DNA of 64,000 nt from NCBI GenBank assembly GCA_963969495.1, contig OZ018329.1:147310502-147374501 (forward strand). Direction: 5' to 3'. The notes under the pieces were generated by a model. It searched no databases, had not been told where the DNA came from, and worked only from the letters and a program-made list of their open reading frames with translations. The translations under genes were made by a program, and so were the position numbers. This DNA is from Ceratothoa steindachneri. Lineage: Eukaryota > Arthropoda > Malacostraca > Isopoda > Cymothoidae. Positions within the stretch are counted from its first letter, which is position 1. Each line of letters begins with the position of its first letter. Shown here in pieces: positions 31,760 through 45,000 of this stretch.

Positions 31760-33890
31760 TGTGCATCTGCAGGTTGAGGCATTTACACCTCTCCATCTAG
31801 GGTAAGGTTTGTAATTTGTAATCCAGGTACTAATTTTGTAGCTCTTTGCTGAATCCTCTCTAGGGCTTGAATGTCTTTATCCAGGTACAGAGACCAGCAC
31901 TGAATTTCATAATCGAGAATTGGTCTCACCAATGACAAGTACACTGGTAACAAAATCTCCTTGTCAAGTACTGTAAAGTTTCTCTTGATTATGCCCAGGT
32001 GACTGTTTGCCTTAGCAGCGATTTTGGCTATGTGTGTAGCATGTTTCAGATCAGAAGATATGATGATTCCTAAATCTTTTTCCGCATTTGACCTAGCTGG
32101 TCAAATGCCAGCTGGTAGTCTTTCCTTTGATTATTGCGGCCTATGTGCATTGTCTTGCATTTGTTAGTATTGAAAGTCAGAAGCCATCTTCTTCTCCACT
32201 CAAGTCTTCCCATATCCCTTTGTAGGGTCTTTGTCTTGTAAATCTTTGCATCATATACGAAAAGACTAGCTTGATTCCAGATTGGTAACAAGGTCATTTA
32301 TATAAATCAGGAAGAGGACCGGGCCCAACACTGATCTTTATGGCACTCCACTTTTCATTGGAAGCCAGTCAGAGGCACTCTCTCTTATAGTAACTCTGTG
32401 GACTCTGTCTGCAAGAAAATTTCAAATCCATCTTAACACATTGCCGCCTATTCCCATTGCTTCCAATTTTATGTTAAGATGGTGAAGTACTTGTCAAATG
32501 CCTTCTCACAATCCAGGCATGTTATATCCACACAGTTTCCATTGTTGACATCATTCACAAGATCATCAAGATAACAGAGCATGTTTGTAAGGCAGCTTCT
32601 ATTATTTTGGAATCCATGCTGTCCATCGGTGATAAGGTCATTCTTAGTAAGATTACTGACAATCTCTTGCCGTATGATGCCTTCCAATACTTTTGATACA
32701 ATACTAGTTAATGAGAGCGGTCAGTAGTTAGGGGCATCAAACCTGCTGCCTTTTTTAAATATTGGTGAAATGTTAGCCTTCCTCCAGTTGCTTGGGACAT
32801 CACCCTCTGCGATGGACAACTGAAATATGTCCTGTAGTGGGTCACACGGCATCTGCACACTGCTGCAGTACCAGCGGGGCCACACAGTCCAGTCCCGGAC
32901 GGAGCCTTACTAGGATTGAGTTTTGTGTCAATTTCTTACTTCTTCTGTTTATGATGATGTCCTGTATCTTGGGGACTTGGAACACTGTGACTGGCACTGG
33001 TGAATCCCCATTTGTATCTTCCTCCACAAAGACACCATTGAAGGCAGCATTCATAGCAGTGGCAGTTTCTTGGTAATTCTCAGACTATTCCCCAGTATCG
33101 GTTTTTACCTTGGTAATTCAGTATTTGGGCGTTGTCCTAGATCGTACGTAGGCCCAGAAATGCTTGGCGTTGGAGAGTCCAAAGCAACTCTCCTCTCATA
33201 ATTATATTTGGCAGTCCTCACTTCTCTAGTTAGTGTATTTCTTGCCACATTGTATTGCTCTTGTCTACTGCCACTTTTCTAGCTCTATGAATCTCCCACG
33301 CTTCTATCTTCCTCATCACCAACAGCTGCAATCTTCTGTTCATCCACTTAGGTGTATTTCTTACTTATTTATTTCTGTAGACTGAAACACACTCCTTAAC
33401 AACTTTATCATGTGTTTCCATAAATGAGTTATATTTTTCATTTGCTGACTTCCCTGAGAACAATTCTACCCAGTCCACTCTTCCTATTGTCAGCTTTGTG
33501 ATAGTTCAATTTATTTTGTGCACACTCCTGCACCCTAGGGAGATTGTCTGTAAACAAGTCAAAACAAAGAACAGCATTTTTACTAAGTCCTCTACTGGTG
33601 GCAGGTACTGCATATCGCAAATTTCACTATTTTCATTTACTAAAAATAAGATAAAGTTTAGAAAGATTTCCCATTGTCTGTAGGTGAGTCCACTCCATAA
33701 CATTTTGTAACCAGAAGTTATCATTCACAGCCTCCAGGAAGTTTTCTGCCTGTCTATGACCTTGTGTGTCTGGTGTTGACTAGAATCTGTTTTCCATTTG
33801 TACTTGTTTCACTTAACCTAATGAGGTCACATAACCTGTCATTATTCTCTACAGTGGAGGAGGTGGATCTATAGATTGCACTTTATTGAC
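31760..33890 (-). mobile_element. CR1-type LINE G, degraded, endonuclease to C-terminus
   Basis: Read leftwards: an endonuclease scrap NNDRLCDLIRLSETSTNGKQIL (about 33845) and VIDRQAENFLEAVNDNFWLQN (about 33750), a linker with repeated frameshifts, RT pieces near 32790 (the ANVSPIFKKG-like region), then the frame 32687-32469 with IRQEIVSNLTKNDLI, DGQHGFQNNRSCLTNML and CVDITCLDCEKAFDKYF (decayed DFSKAFDKVPH). Next come DLVTNLESS-like text, LTFNTNKCKTMHIGRNNQRKDY (32195-32130) and C-terminal blocks to about 31760. The YADD block is hard to place and may be deleted near 32290. More decayed than C1, D1 and the CR1 at 21187. Confidence 0.75.
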
Positions 33891-33892
33891 AG

Positions 33893-34010
33893 GTGTACTC
33901 TCACATAATATAACAACTTCACGATTGACAAAAGCCACAGGAGCCTATCAAAGGTCATCCGCATCTGTCAAAACCCGCCCACAAATGTATCCATAGGATT
34001 GTGTCAGATC
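33893..34010 (-). repeat. CR1 3'-UTR-type repeat piece
   Basis: On the minus strand it reads GTCAAAACCC-complement, GGATGACCTTTGATAGGC, GTGGCTTTTGTCAATC and a TTATATTATG tail. It matches 21592-21660 over about 70 bp and the 3' end of D2 at 49664-49700 more loosely. There is no RT next to it in the right phase, so it is a 3'-end-only copy. Region 34010-34090 beyond it shows nothing recognisable. Confidence 0.6.
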
Positions 34011-34094
34011 ATAGGTAATTTTTTACATAAGTGACTGGGGCATTTTTTTTTATTTTATCCCATAATGCTTAGTCGTGTGTTCCCAAATCTTTCA

Positions 34095-34165
34095 TTATAC
34101 TACTTGTTCCTGAGGTCAATTTGGGGGGGTATGGGGGGGGGGCAGAGCCCCCCTAATGACAACCC
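34095..34165. repeat. G-rich hairpin repeat
   Basis: A run of seven G, TAT, then about ten G, CAGAG and a run of C forms a perfect-looking G/C hairpin preceded by TTCCTGAGGTCAATTT. The same architecture recurs three times at 20130-20580. Confidence 0.65.
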
Positions 34166-34565
34166 ATAGATGGCTCAAAACTAGGGTTAAGATTAGTTTT
34201 AACACATACGATTTTGTAATTTTCAAAGACTAGACATTTTAAATTCTAAAAATCATGCTCACCAATGTTAATTTTAACTTCTAAAACTTAATACTAACAC
34301 ATTTATTCACTTTTCAAAAATATATTATTTTGATAAATTTGAATCTTTCTACATCATTTTTGGCCTTATTCTTTCACCTAGACCTAGCTTTTTTTAGATC
34401 TGGAAGTGATCTTTTGGTGATATTCGACTAATACCAGGCATTTTTAGATCTGCAGGTGATCTGCTCGTGTCTTTTGTCAATTACCCAATAGCATTTCATT
34501 ATAGATTCCTATATATTTCAAATGGGTGAAAAACCCTGTGCAAATTTTCCGTTAGTCCGTTTAAG

Positions 34566-34801
34566 CAGGGTTGGCTATCATGGGTACCCCAAATTCTTGA
34601 TCAGTGATCTGTTAGTGTGATCTTTTCTTACTATAATATAATTATTAAACTAATTTATTATTAATATTATATAAAAATAGAGATAGCTATTCTTTTTCTA
34701 TGTTATTCTAATGCTTGTAGCATTTGTATTTTGAAAAGACCCAGAATAAAATCCAGGTTTTATTGGGCTTTTTCAAAATTTTAGGTTTTTTGCCAACCTT
34801 G
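34566..34801. mobile_element. hAT-type MITE
   Basis: It starts CAGGGTTGGC and ends with GCCAACCTTG, nearly inverse. It is flanked by CGTTTAAG (34558-34565) and TGTTTAAG (34802-34809), an 8-bp duplication with one difference. Internal text GCTATCATGGGTACCC and AGAATAAAA...GGGCTTTTTCAAAATT is shared with the larger MITE at 44244-44580. Non-coding. Confidence 0.8.
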
Positions 34802-34923
34802 TGTTTAAGGGCACGTTGCTTTCTAATGCCTGCATTCGAACAAGTTGTAGCCTTTTATTTATAAACTGTTTTCTGCGCAAAGCTTTGATTTAAACTAGAG
34901 ACCTAACATCATTTAACAATTGA

Positions 34924-35150
34924 CTTGCCCCCCATTTCAAAAGTTAATTTGTGGCAGAAATAGTCTAAAGTAAGTGGCACTATCGTCTCAAATTACCGGG
35001 TTAGGTCTGGTTCTGGATCTTTGAAATAATTTTTGCCCCCCCATTTCAAAAGTTAATTTGTGGCAGAAATAGTCTAAAGTAAGTGGCACTATCGTCTCAA
35101 ATTACCGGGTTAGGTCTGGCTTGGTCTGGTTCTGGATCTTTGAAATAATT
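34924..35150. repeat. 109-bp tandem duplication
   Basis: The segment from CCCATTTCAAAAGTTAATTT to TGAAATAATTTT occurs twice in a row, identical apart from the length of a C run and an extra GGTCTGGCTT-like 10-bp insertion in copy 2. Almost no divergence, so it is young. Confidence 0.95.
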
Positions 35151-35169
35151 TTGATAATGTTTTTCTTAT

Positions 35170-35780
35170 GCAGTTTTGTGTCTAGTTTTCAGATCTGAAA
35201 CTGGTTTTCACTGGAAATACATACTCTTCCTATTATGGCCAAAGTATGCGTTTCCGGTGAAAATGAGTGTCAGAGCTAAAAAATCCATATAAAACTGCCT
35301 AGGAAAAACATTTTAAAATTATTGTACACATTTGTGTTAAAATGAATATCTACCAAAACTGGCTTCCAGTAACCAATAACCAAACATTGTTAATTATTCC
35401 TATTTTTACCGATGTTCACTCCAACAAAAATGGCACCTTTATGCATGAATGAACGAAAGATTAAACACGATATCGTTCAATTTGGAACGAAACACAACGA
35501 CAACAATGCCAGAGTCACTAATGTAAAAATTACCAGATCATGCATCTACAATATACAATATAAACCAATCTATCAAAGATTTGGCTTTTTTTTTTCATCT
35601 TATGTGTTAAAAAGAATCTCTCCCAAAACTGGCTTCCAGTAACCAAACATTTTCAAGTAAAATCCCACATTGAAAAAAGCAAAAACTACCAACCCATTAT
35701 ATTTTGACTTTATTTTCAGGTTGTTGCTAAATGAATTTAATTTATTTAATTTAATTAGGTTTAAGAATCAAATTGCTACA
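35170..35780. other. Region upstream of the Tom40 first coding exon
   Basis: Non-coding, AT-rich. It contains the phrase AAAACTGGCTTCCAGTAACCAA twice in part (35357-35378 and 35622-35643). A good splice acceptor, TTATTTTCAG, ends at 35720 and a weaker one, TTTAATTTAATTAG, near 35755. An untranslated upstream exon is therefore possible. No TATA box or CpG-rich promoter was recognised. Confidence 0.45.
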
Positions 35781-35812
35781 ATTTGAAACTAGTCTTATCA
35801 AAATTAAAAATT

Positions 35813-36011
35813 ATGGGCAATGTTCACGCATCAAGTCAAGCCTTCACTTCATCCTTACCTCCATCGCCTATCCCACAACCTGCCCCTACCTTAATAAGTC
35901 AACCCAAAGATACAAGTGGTGGTCAAGATGAGAAAAAAGATGGTCCCCCACCCGAGGAACCATTTCCAAATAACCCAGGTTCCATGGAAGATCTACACAA
36001 AAAATGCAAAG
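35813..36011 (+). CDS. Tomm40: Tom40 exon 1 (amino-terminal arm)
   Basis: The start is taken as the ATG at 35813 ([11 protein letters not shown]) rather than the in-frame ATG at 35783, because invertebrate Tom40 proteins typically begin MGNV. The exon encodes a proline- and serine-rich cytosolic arm ([10 protein letters not shown]), an acidic/proline stretch ([14 protein letters not shown]) and MEDLHKKCK, the start of the conserved part. The donor GTAAGAAT begins at 36012, leaving phase 1. Confidence 0.88.
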
Positions 36012-39000
36012 GTAAGAATTTGTAGAAGGATATTTTAAAAAATATTGGTAGATTAACTTTTTTTTAATACTATTATTATTATTATTAACTCCCATCTTTT
36101 GTTGGAGAGTAAATAAATCAAGTCAGTTGTGCATTGTGGAAGTTACCTAAATGTCATTAATTGTTCCCTAGGAGCAGATCACTTCTGCTCCCTCTGACCG
36201 CCTTCTGCAAGATTGACCTGAGGGACCTGGTTGAGTGGAGGGAGGCTGTTACATGCTATGTGAATTTTATACACCCCACCCCCTTGTGCTAGCAATCCAT
36301 GCAAAAGGGAGGGGCATTCGATTGCTGTTTAACCTGATGCAGATTACATCCAACTGGGGTAGTTCCATGCCAGGATTGCATCCAAGTTAGGTGGTCTCAT
36401 ACCATGATTTCATGCAGGTGGGATAGTCATGTTATATCCACTTGGAAATGACTGATCACTCCATTGCTTTTTCTCTTTGCCTGCGCGGTGGCTAGAGTTT
36501 AAAAAACACTGCCTTACCTGCTGGGTGTGCTGCCCACCATAAGTAATACTGGGCTTGAAGTTTTCTCTTGTGTGTAGCGAGTTACCCACCTCATTCTAGA
36601 TCACACTTCACTACAACTTTCACTCACCTTACTGACATGCCAAATATACAAAGTCAGCCAGATTGATAATAATAATAGGTTCACCCTTCTCTCATTCATA
36701 CCTTTCCAATTCTGAACTAAGAAAAAAAATTCTCCCTCTTATTTTTAGGGGAACATAACTTTGTTTCTCTCTGGGTTCTATTCAATCTAACCCAGCATTA
36801 CTCAGGTAGGCTTCCACAGCATGTGTTCTATAGGGGTTATGTTGGAGAACGAGAATAAGAGAAACCAGGAGTGGTACAAAGTTCTTTACTACTGATGTCT
36901 CGCTCCTCCGGAGCTTCCTCAGAGTGACAAGAAACAATGACCTGAGGAGCGAAACATCAGTAGTAAAGAACCTCGTACCACTCTTGGTTTCTCTTATTCT
37001 CCCTCTCCATTTGTTGTCATAGACTTGCCTCAATAGGGGTTATGTTGAAAGAGGTTATGGAATGGTCAAGAGGGGGACAGGATAGTATGATATGCAGTGA
37101 AGGCAGCCATTGTGTGGCTATCCTGGTATCTTGATTACAGGCATGCCAATGAAACTGGTTCAGCGATTAGGGTTGCTTGGCTGTCAGGGTAGCATTTTGT
37201 GGCTGGTTTTGAAGTGTTATTGTGGTGAAGTCAGTATGTGTGTATTTATACTTTTCTGGTTGGTTCTGAAGAAGTGGGTGTAAATACTAAATAAGTACAC
37301 AAACTATATACAATAACAACCATAAATAAAAGGTAACAAGGATAGAAAGGTGAGGGATGCCCTCAGTCCTGGTTGTCAATTTTCCTTCCCTGGCAATCCA
37401 TGCTGCCCTTGGCAAGATGATGCCCTGAGCGGTTGCCCATACCTAAATCGGCCCTTGACTACAGATATACTTATTATCCAACTTCAATCTCTTGCAACTA
37501 CTTCTACTCCACTAAAGACTTCAGAGTCTGACCATCATTTACATACCATTCCCAACATCCTTTTGTACCAATTTTTCAATCTTACCTTCACTGGGATGCA
37601 CAATCTTTCTTATAAAATCATACCTAATAATTACTTACTCTCTACTCATCTTTTCATCAAACAAAATTCTCATTCATTCACATCTCACATTCTATCTGAT
37701 AAATGCCTTTCCTAAGCACTGGTACATTCAAATTTCTAATTACTATCAAACTACCTCCACAATTTTCAACCATCACACTTTCCTTTAATGCTTTCCTACA
37801 CATCCTTATAATATCCTGATTCAATCAAAACTCTTCAACTCTTTTACTTCAATCATCACACTCAGACATTCATAGTGCCACTACTGCCAAAACTTTAATT
37901 CCTGAGAATCTGACGAACACTTCAATTACATTCACATTAGCAGAGGACATAATCGTGCACCTTTGGTTGGTTATAGCAGGCCTATCTTGAAGACTCACAC
38001 ACATTGGTATGCCCCATGCTACCACAACTGTCACACTCTCACTTGCGCACATTCTTGCAAAATGTCCCTTTGCCCACAGTTATCACATTCGCATTTGCTA
38101 TCAACTGAACTTCACCCTTCATATCATTTTCTCATTTTGAGCACTCAACAAAGGACCCTTGTCTTACTTTCTTACAGTGATGAGACACCTGGTTTCCAGC
38201 ATTCCTTTGCTTCCTCTCCCAGCATGCATACTATTCATCGGTCTAACAGCATTTATATTGTTCATTGATTTTACAGCATTCTTAACCAATCTTATATTCA
38301 TCATAGTCTCTGCACTTGCTCTCCCATATCCATTCATTCCTCCCTGATTTCCATAATGTTGGTTAAAGAAATGCGCCATTACTCAACCAGGTTTGCCTTT
38401 TGAGCATGCTGATGGTTCTTAAACTGAATCTAATGATGTTCCTTGGTTCCTTTCCTCATTCCTACATTTACCTTCTATTCATCATTCATACCATTCCTCC
38501 ATCTACCATACTCATCATAGTGTCCACCCTCTCCTCTCTTTAATACACTATCTTACTTCTGTCTTAAACTTGTCCATCACATTTTCTCCTTCCTCTTTAT
38601 GTATTCAGCCACACAGCTATGCCCCTGTCTATGAACTTTCTCTTTAATGGCTTGCAATCATTTGCATTCTCATCACCATGATTTCAAGCCATTGAGCATA
38701 CATATCTATCCTCTCATCTTTGTCTCACTTTCTTTGTGTTGAGACACTCTTTTTGCTTGCTCATTCATGCACCCATTCACAACTTCAAACTTTGCCTCAC
38801 CAACAGTCATAATTACTCCATAAAAAAATTCATTTATCCTTCCAAACACAGTGGGTCTTTGTGTACTTTATTCTTCAAACTCCCAGAAGAACTCGGCTTT
38901 TGAACCACACACATCTAGGCCCCTAATCAACATTTCCTTCTTCATATTCACTTTACTCTTGCTGGTCATTCTGGCATCTTCATTCATATACAGAAGAATT

Positions 39001-42000
39001 AGTACTTTTGCTCTCTTTCACTTGCACATCAACCACTTTCCTAGCTTTCCTCTTTCCTTTCATACTTTATTCTTTGGTCCATCCTTCATCATCATATAAT
39101 CCTTCAGTCACACTATCCTGAGACACCTCCATGGTTGAAGTCATTCTGTCTTTCAGTCCAGTTGCTTTCCCCATCTCCAACATTGCATACAAATCTGCCA
39201 TCTTTCTATCCATTTCCTTTTGCATTCTATCATACCTCACAACCATCTCTGAATTCATTCAGATGTTTCAGCAAATTCTCTCCACCCGCTTCAGCTCCAT
39301 TACTTCTTTAAATGCCTCGCATTCTTAAGTTAAACCTCTGCCCTACCACTTCTCTCAGCTCACACCCTGCATCCATTCTTGGTTAGTGAAGGATAGAAAG
39401 TAGAAGGCAAGAGTCCTAACCTTCATTGTTCCAACTAATTCACCCTCTTTTATTTCTTGTTCAGGTGCCAGAAATTTATGTGACAGGATAATATACCTTT
39501 CACAATTTAACAGAGTTTGCCGGGCCCAAGGTGGACTATCACTGACTTGTTGGAGCAAGTGTTTAGCCGAGTGGAAGCCTTGCTTTTGATTTTAGTAAGC
39601 TTAAGCCACATTGAGTGTAGTTAGTCAATGAATGGAGTCATGATTCAGGTTGCCTTCCCAGTGGCTGCCATATTCTGTAGATACCTGTGGTGTGGAATCT
39701 ATGCTAATCATTAGCTCCCACTGAGAAATAAATTGCAATTACGAGTGCAGATTGGGTGGAAAAAACTTATTATAAATAAACCAACAATTTTGGCAGCTCT
39801 CAGAATAAATTATGATCTGTCTTTTCAAATGGCTTTCACATAACTTTTTTATTGCCACTTTCACTTGCTACAATCACCTTTAGATTAAAAGAAAGAAAAA
39901 ATAGTATCCGTAACTTTGTACCAAATGAAGGGAAGGTAGCTAATGACTACTCTAATTGTGCTGTAAATAGAAAGGAGATGATGGAGGATTCTTCTGATCT
40001 TCTTCGGAGGTATGTGCCTCTTTGGCCAGAAGGGGTGGGTGGGTCCCTCTGTCAACTAGGATGGCAACTGATAGCTAGGTGACACTTGCCTAATTATTTT
40101 CTGGATGTGGAGGGAGGGGGGATCAATTATCATCAACAGCATCAGCTCCATTCTCTCAGAAGGTGTTCTTGCTATGATCTATGTAGACAACCTATCAATC
40201 TCTTTTGGGGTGGCTCACATTCCTACCTTGGAGTGGAGTACCAGCTCCAACTGTCTCTGAACTCTCTCTTTTTATGCCAACATGCAATAGTTTCAGTTTT
40301 CTTTGACCAAGACTAAGGTCATGTCTTTTGCCACCATTGAGCACACAGTCCCAATCTGGATATGTTCTGGTCCTGTAAGGCGATTTGCTTTCCTGGCTGC
40401 TGCACTGACGGAATTCAGCACCCTGTCTGGTCCCAGCTTAGCCTTTTCTCCTTCTTTGTGACAATACTTGTTTTCACCCTACTTCCTCACTCTCCCTACA
40501 ACCTCTCCCACAGGGTAGACACCAACTAGCTTCCTCAAAACATAACTATCCCAGATTGGAGGTCGGGGGGGCAATGTTCCCTCATCCCTGTTCCCTTTCA
40601 TTCTCCCTTCTATCTATTAATTTTTGTGCTGTGCCCAAGGTGGAGCTGATGGACTGCCAGGTCACTGGGCGGGAGGAGTGGCCTCAAAGGGTGGCAGCCG
40701 GTTCTGCCATCCTTGTACTCAGCACTTGCAGAGTGGGTTACTGCATAGGGTGATTAGTGTATGCGTCCTGTGAAATGTATAGGGTCACCATGCCCAATGA
40801 TGAAAATCAAACAAATATATCTTTCTCCCCTTCCTCTTTACCATTGTTGAAGCCACCCTCGGGTAGCTTGACTGAAAAAATGGAGGTCCCTCCCTTTCTT
40901 GAGCGGCAGTCTCCCTTTTACTTTGTAAGGGAACTGCCAAGAAAGGCAGGAGGCCCCTAAATTGACTGCTTCCCCTGGGATAGGGCCCACCCCCTTAAGG
41001 GTAGGAGGGAAAAGAGCCTGTTGGACCCTTCCCTCTAAAGACCTGCAGATTCAAATATTGAGATTTGCTTTAGATACCTCATTTCAGGCAGTAGCTGTGC
41101 AGTTGCACCTGGATAGGAGGTATATTGTTATTTTCACATACATTCCACCATCAGCCAACTTCGATGTGGGGGACTTCCGCTGCGCAGTGGTACTGTTGCC
41201 GAGGCACTTTCTCTTGCTCGGAGATCTGAACGGTAGACACTCCCCTCTGGGGAGACTACTTGATTAATCCCAGGGCTCAAGTCCTTGCCGATCTTATTGA
41301 CGAGCTAGAGATAGGTGTCCTAAATGTGGATGAGTTTACGCATCACTGCCTGAGAACGGCTTCATTTTCCTGCCTCGATCTATCATTGTGCTCTCCAGAT
41401 GCACAGCCTGATTTGTGGTGGCAGGTGGTCGATGACCTCCATCCATGGTAGTGTTTACTATCAATTCAAATATTGTTTTCTGGGCCACTGCAACCCGAGA
41501 GCCCACCGCATGGTGCTTGGTGCAGCTGTGGTGGTACTCATTTCAGGAAATGACTGATTTACTCTGAGTGAGTTGCATTCCGCTCTCGCTTCATGCATGG
41601 ACACTGCCCCTGGTCCAGATGATGTCCTGTACGCCAGGCTTGAACACCTGGGTGAGTGAGGCATTGCCTTTCTGTTAGATTTGTTCAACACGATCTGGGT
41701 GGAGGGTATCTTCCCAGATTTCTGGCAAATCTCTACTGTGCTCGCTTTCGCAAACCATGGAGAGATCACTACTCCGGCCAGTTTCCAACCAATCTCTCTA
41801 ACTGCTTGTGTGTGCAGGTTGATAGAGAAATTGGTAAATGTTAGATCAGCCTTTTTTCTGGACAGCGGAGGCAATCTGTCTTCTGCAAGTTCCACTCCAC
41901 ATCGGATGCTCTGCTCCGACTGGAAAATGCTGCCTGCGAGGCCTTCCTTCATAGACAGAACTACGCCATGGTGTTTTTTGATCTGGAGAAGGTCTATGAT

Positions 42001-45000
42001 ACCGCATGGTGATACAGTATCATGGAGACCCTCCACATGATGGGGTTGAGGGGACTCCTCGCAATCTTTATATCTGAATTTTTGCTAGAATGCTGATTCC
42101 GCGTACAGGTGGGCGGAATCTCTCTTTGGCCCAATGGAGCAGGAAGAGGGTGTCCCGCAGGGAAGAGTCCACAGTGTCATACTCTTTGACCTGATAATCA
42201 ATGGCATCACCTCAGTGCTGCTGGAAGATGTTCTCACTATGCTCTACGTGAACGCCCAGATGCCAACTCTGGAGCATTGACTCCAACAGGCATTGAACCG
42301 CGTCTCTCGCAATGCTGAAGTGCACAGGTTTCGGTTTTCCTTTGTCAAGACTAAGGTGGTGCACTTCTGCCACCATCCACGGCTCCACCCTGTCCCAGAC
42401 TTGTTTCTTAATTGGGTATACCTGGGAATGGTTGAATCGCACCATTTCCTTGGTCTTGGATTTGACCAACACACTCGCAGTACGGGAGATTATGCGACGT
42501 GCCCAGTTCAGGGACTGTATTGTGATCTATAGCTACTCTCAAAGTGCCCTCAGTGCTCTCGGGGCATTGGAATCTGATCCTTCCCTGGTTTGTGATATCT
42601 GTGACGCCCCGGTTTTGCCAACCAGGCAGATGTCGAGATTATCTTCTGCTGGGTACCTGGACATGTAAGAATTGCAGGGGATGAGGGAGCCAAAGAGTCT
42701 GTGAGGACTCAGCGGCTGGACCAGCGTTTCGCCCTTCCTCACACCAACTACATGGCAGGAATACAGGCTGGCAACTGCCTGTCCCTTGTACTTAGCACGA
42801 GTTCTTGCACATTGACTGGTGGACTTATACACCTTTTGGGTGAGGCCGGCTTTCTCCCCTTTATTAAACTTTTTTGTTGTTGTTTTCTTTGTAGTTGGCA
42901 CATTCCTGTGCCAGGGGGGAGGGCAGACCTCCCTGCGACGCTGAAGCTTGCCTTTTTCTTTCTTTTTTATTTTTATTGTTGTTTTGTTTTTTTTGCATCT
43001 TATTTTAAAGATGCCTAATAACAGGCAGTGTTGAATACGGTGACTAATGACCAAGTAGGCAGTCACCAGATGAGCTCTTAAAATGTTACCCCTCCCCCCA
43101 AACAACCAATCTTTATATCTAAATTTTTGCGAGATCATCAATTCCACGTATGGTTGGGGGGGAGCCCTCTTGGGCCCAATGGAGCAGGAAGAGGTTGTCC
43201 TGCAAGGAAGTGTCCTCAGTGTCAAGCTTTTTGCCTTGAGCATCAACAGCATCACCTTGGTGCTGCCGGAAGATGTTCTCGCTACGCTCTACGTGGATGA
43301 CCTTTTGATATCTTTTGGCGTGGCCCAGATGCCATCTCTGAAGCATTGACTCATACAGGCATTGAACCGTGTCTCTTGCTATGCCGAAGCACTGAGGTTT
43401 TGGTTTTCCTTGGCCAAGACTAAGGTGGTGCACTTCTGCCGCCATCCACGGCTCCACCTTGACCCAGACTTGTGACTCGCACCATTTCCTTGGTCTTGTA
43501 TTTAACTGACGCCTAACCTGGGAGGCTCATATTCACAGCTTTAGGCTACGAGCCGGGCAGATGTCAAGATTATTTTCTGCTGGGTTCCTGGACATGTAGG
43601 AATTGCGGGGAATAAGCGTGTCAAAGAGTCTGCGAGGACTGGGCAACCAGACCAGCGTTTTGCTCTTCCTCACACCGATTACATGTCATGAATACAGGCA
43701 GCTCTTCCAGCTGCTTGACAAAGAAGATGGGAGACTGTCGAGGAGAACCTAAAGTTTGGTGCCAGTGCGCCATGACTGTTTTAGGTAACGTGATGAGCGG
43801 GGTTATTACTGCTTCTCCCTTGTACTTGGACGGATTTGTGTATACTGACTTGTGGACTTTGACTTTTTGGAGAGGCTGGTCTCCACTTTATTTAACTGGA
43901 TTTTTTTTTTTTAAAGTTGCACATTCCTGCATTGGCCGGAGTGTGTTTCCCCCTTGCCCGTTTCCTTTTTTATTGTTATTGTTGTTTTTTGCATATCATT
44001 ATTTTAATGTAGCCTAGTACTAGGCTGTCGTGAGTATGGTAACTTATGCCCAAGTAGGCAGTCGCCAGCTTTTCACCTTATACTATCACCTAATGTATTT
44101 TTTCCCATTCTGTGAACTATGGCTTAGCCAATTGGAAACTTTAAGCACCAGGTGGTTAGTTAATGGATAGAATCCCAAATTTGGTTAAACTTCACAGTGG
44201 CTGCCATATGCTCTAGATGATACCCATAGTTCGGATTCCACTTCAGGGTTGGCAAATAAAAAAAAAACCGGGCTTTGGGGGGCTTTTTCAAGTGAAATTT
44301 GGGTTTTAGTTTTTTTTTTAATTAAATTTTTTTTGTTCAGCAAATGAATGCTATTTTATTCAAAATGCATGTTTATAATTTCAACAAATATGTATCAAAT
44401 TTAAAATTATTTCTCTGATACTGAGTCATATTTCATCTCCTTCTACAGGTTATGGCTATCATGGGTACCCACAATTCTCATTTGTTTTTTTAAAAAAAAA
44501 AATAGAGATTTGAAAATAGCCAGAATAAAACTTGGGTTTTGTTGGGCTTTTTCAAAATTGAAAGGGTTTTGCCAACCCTGTCCCACTCAGTAGTATTTCT
44601 TTCTCAAGCTTCCACTTATTTACAGATCTTGCTTTACAAACTGTCTTGTGCTTTCAATTTTAAATATTCTGGAAAAAATCCTTTATTATTACCTCTTTCT
44701 TTACAGATCTCTCATTACAAACTTCCTGCAGTATGTCCTTATTGGTTTTTGCTTTTCGAGCCCCATTGCTGCCTCATTTAGACGAATAATGAATATAAAG
44801 TTTTAATTGGGAATTTGTACTTTTTCTTTTGCATTCCATTGCTTCTGATATAAATTGTTGCTTATATGTAGGAGCGAAGCCCTAACTAACCTTGTGATTC
44901 TCAGTATAAGTAAGATTGCTTTATTTATTTATATTTTTTCAGAGGTTTTCCCAGTTGTGTTTGAAGGAGGAAAATTCATGTTGAATAAACCACTCAGTAA

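Larger units (their letters stand above)
36012..44942 (+). other. Tom40 intron 1
   Basis: 8.9 kb, GT...AG. It contains a dispersed repeat (36230-36530), the inverted repeat at 36849-37003, a gag-like remnant on the minus strand, three pieces of LINE family A and a hAT MITE. Stretches 37040-37440 and 44585-44930 show nothing recognisable. Confidence 0.85.
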
